A DNA stretch of 32,435 nucleotides. It comes from Candidatus Woesearchaeota archaeon (GTDB lineage Archaea > Nanobdellota > Nanobdellia > Woesearchaeales > DSVV01). Positions 27,625 through 32,435 of this stretch are shown piece after piece. The notes beneath the pieces are model-generated. The model saw only the letters and a program-made list of their open reading frames with translations. It had not been told where the DNA came from and did not search any database. The stretch is taken from NCBI GenBank assembly GCA_016935125.1, contig JAFGRM010000017.1:1-32435 (forward strand), in the 5' to 3' direction. Every line of letters begins with the position of its first letter. Position 1 is the first letter of the stretch. The translations under genes were made by a program, and so were the position numbers.

Positions 27625-27964
27625 CTAAATCTCTTGTTGGCTTTTGATATAAATAATTTTTGTATTTACCGTTCCTTTCTTCTGCCAAACTCTTTTGCCA
27701 GAGAAAAAAGAAGGGTAAAGTAAGACGAGGTAAAGTTGAAGTGTAGTGACAATGTATAAAGGTGTATGGTAGGGAAGGGTGTAATGAGGTATGGCAGAGC
27801 TGGGTGGAGTAGTATGTAGTATAGTGGAGGATAGTATTGTAGGGGAAGTATCATAGGGAATGGTATTTTGGAAAAGGTGTTATGAAAAGGTTTTATTAGA
27901 GGTGGTATTATAGTGGTATTACAGAGATGGTGTTATAGGAAAGGCTTCAGCCCTTCTGAATCCT

Positions 27965-27985
27965 GCAACAAAACATTTAAATAGA
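27965..27985 (+). promoter_or_regulatory. Putative BRE/TATA of first pilin gene
   Basis: gcaacaaaacatttaaatag; shares the 15-mer gcaacaaaacattta with 28819-28833 upstream of the second pilin. Confidence 0.5.
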
Positions 27986-28154
27986 AAATATAAAACAAAC
28001 AGTCAACATATAGGAAGCTATAATATAAGAAGCTATAATAATAAAAAATACAATAAATGTATAAAACTTATGGCAGAACTATGGCAAAACAAGAACAATT
28101 ATGAAACTTAACCTGCAATATGCAGACTCAATCAATCAAAAAAAGGTGGTGTAT

Positions 28155-28715
28155 ATGAATAATCATCAAAAAAAAGCACAAGGCGCATTAGAGTTTCTTA
28201 TGACCTATGGTTGGGCATTCCTCGTGATCCTGATCATGATCGGTGCTCTTGCATACTTTGGTGTACTTAATCCTTCAAGGTTCCTGCCAGACAGGTGCCA
28301 GTTCGCAACGCCGCTATTGTGCAAAACTGAGCAGTTCACTGTGAAATCATCAGCAGACGCTACAGTAATAGCAAAGGTGATAAACAATTTCGGCTCAAGG
28401 ATATATATCAATGATGCAACCATCACAACAGACTCTGGTGCAATAACAAACGGCCAATGTGATGTATGTTTTGATGGCGCAGCAAACCCAGACGGGTGTG
28501 GAGGTGTGGGTGATGAAAATATTAGTGGATCTACAGCAATAGAGTGGGAAGAAGGCTCTGCCAAGTTCATTGTCGCTGACTGCCCTGGAGGAGCAGACCT
28601 TGGCGGTGCATCTAAGGTGAAGTTCATCTTCAGCGCAAAATACTATCCTGTAGGAAGCTCTTCTACATTCGAAAAGGACCTGGCTGGAGAGATATATGCA
28701 ACTGCGCAGGACTAA
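28155..28715 (+). CDS. Type IV pilin-like protein with class III signal peptide (pilin 1)
   Basis: ATG 28155 after aaaaaaaggtggtgtat; MNNHQKKAQGALEFLMTYGWAFLVILIMIGALAYFG is a class III (QGALEFLMTYGWA) signal. Confidence 0.9.
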   Translation: MNNHQKKAQGALEFLMTYGWAFLVILIMIGALAYFGVLNPSRFLPDRCQFATPLLCKTEQFTVKSSADATVIAKVINNFGSRIYINDATITTDSGAITNGQCDVCFDGAANPDGCGGVGDENISGSTAIEWEEGSAKFIVADCPGGADLGGASKVKFIFSAKYYPVGSSSTFEKDLAGEIYATAQD

Positions 28716-28818
28716 GCTTTGATTTTTTTTAAATATATTTTCCTATTATTTCTTATCATTTATTATTGCCAAAGAAAACAAAGCCGTACACTATACAAAA
28801 CTGCTTCTATTCACTGCA

Positions 28819-28838
28819 GCAACAAAACATTTATATAA
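28819..28838 (+). promoter_or_regulatory. Putative BRE/TATA of second pilin gene
   Basis: gcaacaaaacatttatataa, same 15-mer as upstream of pilin 1. Confidence 0.5.
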
Positions 28839-28894
28839 GGGTATTGCAAATTAAGTTCTGCATTATCAAAAAACTACAAAAAAAGGTGATACAT

Positions 28895-29446
28895 ATGAAC
28901 AGATCAAGAAAAGCACAAGGTGCATTAGAGTTTCTTATGACCTATGGTTGGGCATTCCTCGTGATCCTGTTCATGATCGGTGCTCTTGCATACTTTGGTG
29001 TACTTAATCCTTCAAGGTTCCTGCCAGACAGGTGCAATTTCGGAACACCCTTCTTATGCAAAACTGACCAGGTAGCAGTCAGGGCACAAAACACTGATAC
29101 TGTCCTTGCAACAGTCATAAACAACTATGGCTCAAGCATCTTTGTCTACAACGGAACATTCACAACAGACTCTGCTGCCATAACAGGAGGGGCATGTTTA
29201 ATATGCCTTGATACTAATTCAGATGGCAGTTGCACTAATGCTGATCAAAATATTAGCACCACTGGTGGGGCTTTTGAATGGGAAGAAGGAAAGGCTTACA
29301 CAATTGTAACGAATTGCCCTGGTGCAGCTAATCTTGGCTCAGGCAGCAAGATCAAGTTCATCTTCAATGTGAACTGGTACCCTGGCTCAAGCTCGATTGC
29401 ATACAAGCAGACAGGCGGCGGCGAGATCTACTCAGCTGTACAGTAA
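28895..29446 (+). CDS. Type IV pilin-like protein with class III signal peptide (pilin 2)
   Basis: ATG 28895 after aaaaaaggtgatacat; MNRSRKAQGALEFLMTYGWAFLVILFMIGALAYFG. Confidence 0.9.
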   Translation: MNRSRKAQGALEFLMTYGWAFLVILFMIGALAYFGVLNPSRFLPDRCNFGTPFLCKTDQVAVRAQNTDTVLATVINNYGSSIFVYNGTFTTDSAAITGGACLICLDTNSDGSCTNADQNISTTGGAFEWEEGKAYTIVTNCPGAANLGSGSKIKFIFNVNWYPGSSSIAYKQTGGGEIYSAVQ

Positions 29447-29595
29447 ATACTTATTTTTTATTAATATTTTATTTCTTATCTCATTGTTATGCCTTTTAGC
29501 CAGAAGGCTGAAGAGTTGTAGATTTATATATTCTTATCTATAAGACCAAGACCTAAAAATTAAATACACAAAAACAAGAAAAAGATAGCAGCTAG

Positions 29596-30471
29596 TTATA
29601 CCTTGTTTCCTGTGCTGTCACGTTTGTATCTGCCAAACTCAGATATGTTCTTCTTTATGAACTCTTTTGAAAAAACAGGGCCGTTTGTGCATACCCTAAC
29701 ACCAGAACTGTCACAGCAACACTGGCCGCATATGCCAAACCCACATTTCATATACCTTTCAAGAGATGCTTCACAGGCTATATCATGCCTGTCCGAGATA
29801 TCAATCACGCCTTTCATCATCACCTCTGGCCCGCATGTATAGATAAGGTCCACAGAAGAGTTGTCTTTGCCAAGCTCCTGCTCAAGTGCGGTTGTCGTAT
29901 ACCCCTTCTTGCCAAAACTCCCATCATCAGTTACCCATGTGGTCTTTATCTTGGATCCTTTGAACCGTTTCCTGTACAACAGCAGATCCTCAAACTTTGC
30001 ACCGATGATAAAGCTTACGTCTGCACCTATCTTTTCAAGCTCTTCAGCAAGATATGCAAGAGGCGCTACACCATAACCACCTGCAACAAGTATGGCCTTG
30101 CCTGGCTTGATATTGAACCCAGAGCCGTGCGGACCCTGGATGCCTATATGATCACCTGGCTTTTTCTTAAAAAGCTCTTCAGTAAACCCACCTACCTTGC
30201 ACACAGTAACACCGAATTCACCATCGCTCATATAGCTTACGCCAAAGGGTTTCATGTTAAGCCTTGGGATCCAGAGAAAAACAAACTGGCCGGGTCTTGC
30301 AGAAAAAAGCCCTTTTTCACCAAATGACCTAGTCATATAGCCTGAATCATTGATTATACCCTCAGACCTGCTGAAAAAAAAGCTCTTTATGTCTTCAGCC
30401 TCTTCAACTATCCTTTGTATCTTAAGCGCTACTGGCTGCTCGAGCTTGTGCTTGAATATGCTGCTATCCAT
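29596..30471 (-). CDS. pyrK: Dihydroorotate dehydrogenase electron transfer subunit
   Basis: RPGQFVFLWIP, GPHGSGF, AILVAGGYGVAPL, and C-terminal 2Fe-2S motif CGFGICGQCCCDSSGVRVCTNGPVF; overlaps pyrD. Confidence 0.93.
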   Translation of the reverse strand: MDSSIFKHKLEQPVALKIQRIVEEAEDIKSFFFSRSEGIINDSGYMTRSFGEKGLFSARPGQFVFLWIPRLNMKPFGVSYMSDGEFGVTVCKVGGFTEELFKKKPGDHIGIQGPHGSGFNIKPGKAILVAGGYGVAPLAYLAEELEKIGADVSFIIGAKFEDLLLYRKRFKGSKIKTTWVTDDGSFGKKGYTTTALEQELGKDNSSVDLIYTCGPEVMMKGVIDISDRHDIACEASLERYMKCGFGICGQCCCDSSGVRVCTNGPVFSKEFIKKNISEFGRYKRDSTGNKV

Positions 30472-31384
30472 GTGAAACACCGACCATCTCTTCTATGCTC
30501 TTGTAGCTCTGCTCTTTCATAAACCGCTCTATCCCCCTGTTTATCTTGCGAAAGACTGTCAAACCCTCATAATAAACACCAGAGCCAACACCAACAACAG
30601 TTGCGCCAGCCATGATCATCTCAACTGCATCATGCCATGTGCAAACACCCCCTGTGCCTATGATAGGGATATTGACTGCCTTGTAAAGGTCATAGACACA
30701 CCTGACAGATATCGGCCTGATAGCAGGGCCGCTAACACCACCCATCTTAAAATCAAGTACAGGCTGCCTTGTCTCGATATTTATAACCATCCCTGGCCCA
30801 TGTGTGTTGCCCATATTTATCGCATCAGCACCTGCTTTCTGCGCTGCCAGTGCAACTTCAGCAAGATTTGGTATATTCGGTGAAAGCTTGACTATGACAG
30901 GAAGCTTTGTACTGCTCTTGACAGCTTTTGTGATCTTGGCTGTTGCAACAGGAGTGCCCTGGCCTGCTAACAACCCAAACCCAGGTGTATGAGGACATGA
31001 TAACGCAATCTCAACAGCAGAAAACCCTAACCTGTTGCCCTTTCCAACAAGATGCTCTGCCATATAACCAAAATCAGGGGCAGTTGAGCCTATGATGCTT
31101 GCAAAAACAGGCGCACCCACATCCTTTAAGTCCTTAAACTCCTCTTTTGCAGCAGCGATTCCTGGATTGGAATAACCAACTGCATTCAGCATCCCTGCTT
31201 CATATGTGAGAAGGATTGGATTGTTGTGACCAGCTCTCTGCTCTTTACTTATTGACTTGATAGTCAATGCTCCTGCCCCATGCTTTGCAACATTAACAAG
31301 CGATGACCTGGTCACACCTAACACTCCTGATGCAAGAACTGTCGGGCTTCGCATCCTTATGCCGCAAAATTCTGTGCTGATCAT
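30464..31384 (-). CDS. pyrD: Dihydroorotate dehydrogenase B catalytic subunit
   Basis: MISTEFCGIRMRSPTVLASGVLG, ALSCPHTPGFG, VKLSPNIPN, GVSGPAIRPISVRCVYDL, IIGTGGVCTWHDAVEMIMAGA. Confidence 0.95.
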   Translation of the reverse strand: MISTEFCGIRMRSPTVLASGVLGVTRSSLVNVAKHGAGALTIKSISKEQRAGHNNPILLTYEAGMLNAVGYSNPGIAAAKEEFKDLKDVGAPVFASIIGSTAPDFGYMAEHLVGKGNRLGFSAVEIALSCPHTPGFGLLAGQGTPVATAKITKAVKSSTKLPVIVKLSPNIPNLAEVALAAQKAGADAINMGNTHGPGMVINIETRQPVLDFKMGGVSGPAIRPISVRCVYDLYKAVNIPIIGTGGVCTWHDAVEMIMAGATVVGVGSGVYYEGLTVFRKINRGIERFMKEQSYKSIEEMVGVSHG

Positions 31385-31716
31385 TATAATCCTATTCCTT
31401 GCTTCTCTTTGTTATTGTTTTTAGTTGTTTTGTTATTGTTTTTAGCTGTTGGTAACCTTATAATAGTCTTGTGGTTGTTGTTGTCAGACAAAAAAACAAC
31501 AAGACAGACATCATACTACAAAATCAACATACACCAAAAAACAGGTGTTTTTTAACAATCTTCTTTTTCAATAAGCTTAAGCAACATAGTATTAAGCAAC
31601 ACAGTAGCAGGATAGTATATAAATATCTTATGAAAAAGGACCTACAGCGTCTTTTATACATCACAGCTTTTATACAACGCAGCATCTCCAGTGTGAGTTC
31701 TTTTTATTGTTAACAA

Positions 31717-31793
31717 CGCCGGGGCTGGAATTGCTCTTGAATCAGAGATTCACGAGCCATCAGGATTCTTCGAACCCTGGTATGAACCCAGGC
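31717..31793 (-). pseudogene. Degenerate tRNA-Ser-like remnant
   Basis: Reverse complement GCCTGGGTTCATACC...TGAATCTCTGATTCAAGAGCAATTCCAGCCCCGGCG aligns with tRNA-Ser (TGGATCTCTGGGTTCAAATCCCAGCCCCGGCG) with small indels; acceptor arms still pair at 6 of 7 positions. Confidence 0.6.
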
Positions 31794-31804
31794 AGCCTTT
31801 TTAA

Positions 31805-31860
31805 AAAAGCCTGGGGAAAATATATCCAGTGCTACTTCGCTCTGCTCAGTAGCACGACAA
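31805..31860. repeat. 56-bp direct repeat, copy R1, with internal hairpin
   Basis: aaaagcctggggaaaatatatccagtgctacttcgctctgctcagtagcacgacaa; inverted repeat GTGCTACT...AGTAGCAC. Confidence 0.95.
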
Positions 31861-31927
31861 AAAAGCAAATAGTTCTAGTACGATAAGAAGAACCCAAAAC
31901 TCAAGACCCATAACTCAAAAACCTAAT

Positions 31928-31983
31928 AAAAGCCTGGGGAAAATATACCCAATGCTACTTCGCTCTGCTCAGTAGCACGACAA
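31928..31983. repeat. 56-bp direct repeat, copy R2, with internal hairpin
   Basis: aaaagcctggggaaaatatacccaatgctacttcgctctgctcagtagcacgacaa; 54/56 identical to R1. Confidence 0.95.
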
Positions 31984-31993
31984 TGGATAAAAC

Positions 31994-32077
31994 CGCCGGG
32001 GCTGGGATTTGAACCCAGAGATCCATAAGGAAAGCGGTTTTCGAGACCGCCGCGGTACCAGATTGCGCCACCCCGGC
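31994..32077 (-). tRNA. tRNA-Ser (anticodon CGA)
   Basis: Acceptor GCCGGGG/CCCCGGC, anticodon arm GCGGT-CTCGAAA-ACCGC, long variable region, T arm CTGGG-TTCAAAT-CCCAG, discriminator G; no encoded CCA. Confidence 0.95.
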
Positions 32078-32177
32078 TCCTTGAACCCAAAAGCAGAAAA
32101 CCCCACCCTATTAAAAATATTATGCAAAAAGCAGAAAAACAACTTATCTACATATTAATAACCTCCTGCCTATGTGA

Positions 32178-32199
32178 CCCCCTTATTTCATGTGGAAAA
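32178..32199 (-). promoter_or_regulatory. Distal ORB-like motif
   Basis: Reverse complement TTTTCCACATGAAATAAGGGGG; TTTCCACATGAAATAAGGG is 16/19 identical to TTTCCAGTGGAAATAAGGG at 18140. Confidence 0.45.
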
Positions 32200-32435
32200 A
32201 TTTATTGGTTTGTGTGCTTTGTGGTTGTTTGTAAGAAAAAACATGCAACAACACAATCCAAAACAAAACAAACACTGAAAAGATGCAAGGCTTATAGTAT
32301 ACTTTTTTCTACCATTTTCTTGTGTTTTTGGCAAATATGTTTTGTTATCAATCATCTAATTGTTGGTTGATTGTTGGTTAATCGTTAGATAGTCATTAGA
32401 TAGTCATTGGTTAATTGTTTGTTGTTACATTTACT

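Noticed and set aside
27666-27854. Minus-strand 62-aa ORF (MILPLQYYPPLYYILLHPALPYL...)
   Set aside because: Composition simply reflects the purine/pyrimidine-skewed intergenic tract; no ribosome-binding site.
31805-31983. Possible CRISPR array (56-bp repeat with hairpin)
   Set aside because: Only two copies, 67-bp spacer, repeat too long and no cas genes nearby.
32122-32370. Plus-strand 82-aa ORF at window end
   Set aside because: Covers AT-rich low-complexity DNA and the ORB-like motif; Lys/Thr/Cys-rich composition and no supporting start signal.

Overview
The window is archaeal chromosomal DNA. Gene content and small membrane and coiled-coil families resemble DPANN or euryarchaeal lineages, but lineage is inference. 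Well-supported content: a type IV pilus/secretion-type ATPase plus TadC/FlaJ-like membrane partner; a DUF99 protein; ABCE1/RLI; a GH15 glucoamylase-like enzyme; a replication block (Orc1/Cdc6, then DP1 and DP2 of D-family polymerase, all on the minus strand) with ORB-like motifs beside the cdc6 start codon, giving a likely oriC at about 18136-18500; coiled-coil genes and three tandem paralogous membrane-protein genes; translin overlapping an HD-domain gene; two tandem M29-like aminopeptidase paralogs; an MBL-fold hydrolase; two class III signal-peptide pilins; pyrK/pyrD; and tRNA-Ser(CGA). The most unusual signals are: (1) an origin with several ORB-like sites, one overlapping the cdc6 promoter and one about 14 kb away; (2) two pilin genes sharing a 127-bp 5' block with only 2 mismatches, while the rest diverges (gene conversion or cassette-like); (3) a small-ORF operon absent from the ORF track, whose first protein is built from tetrapeptide units coded by 12-bp repeats, with a second 12-bp/tetrapeptide array in an unrelated membrane protein; (4) a decayed tRNA-Ser copy next to the intact tRNA-Ser, separated by a 56-bp hairpin-containing direct repeat; (5) many exact short tandem duplications in intergenic regions. 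All family calls were made by reading motifs; no searches were run.
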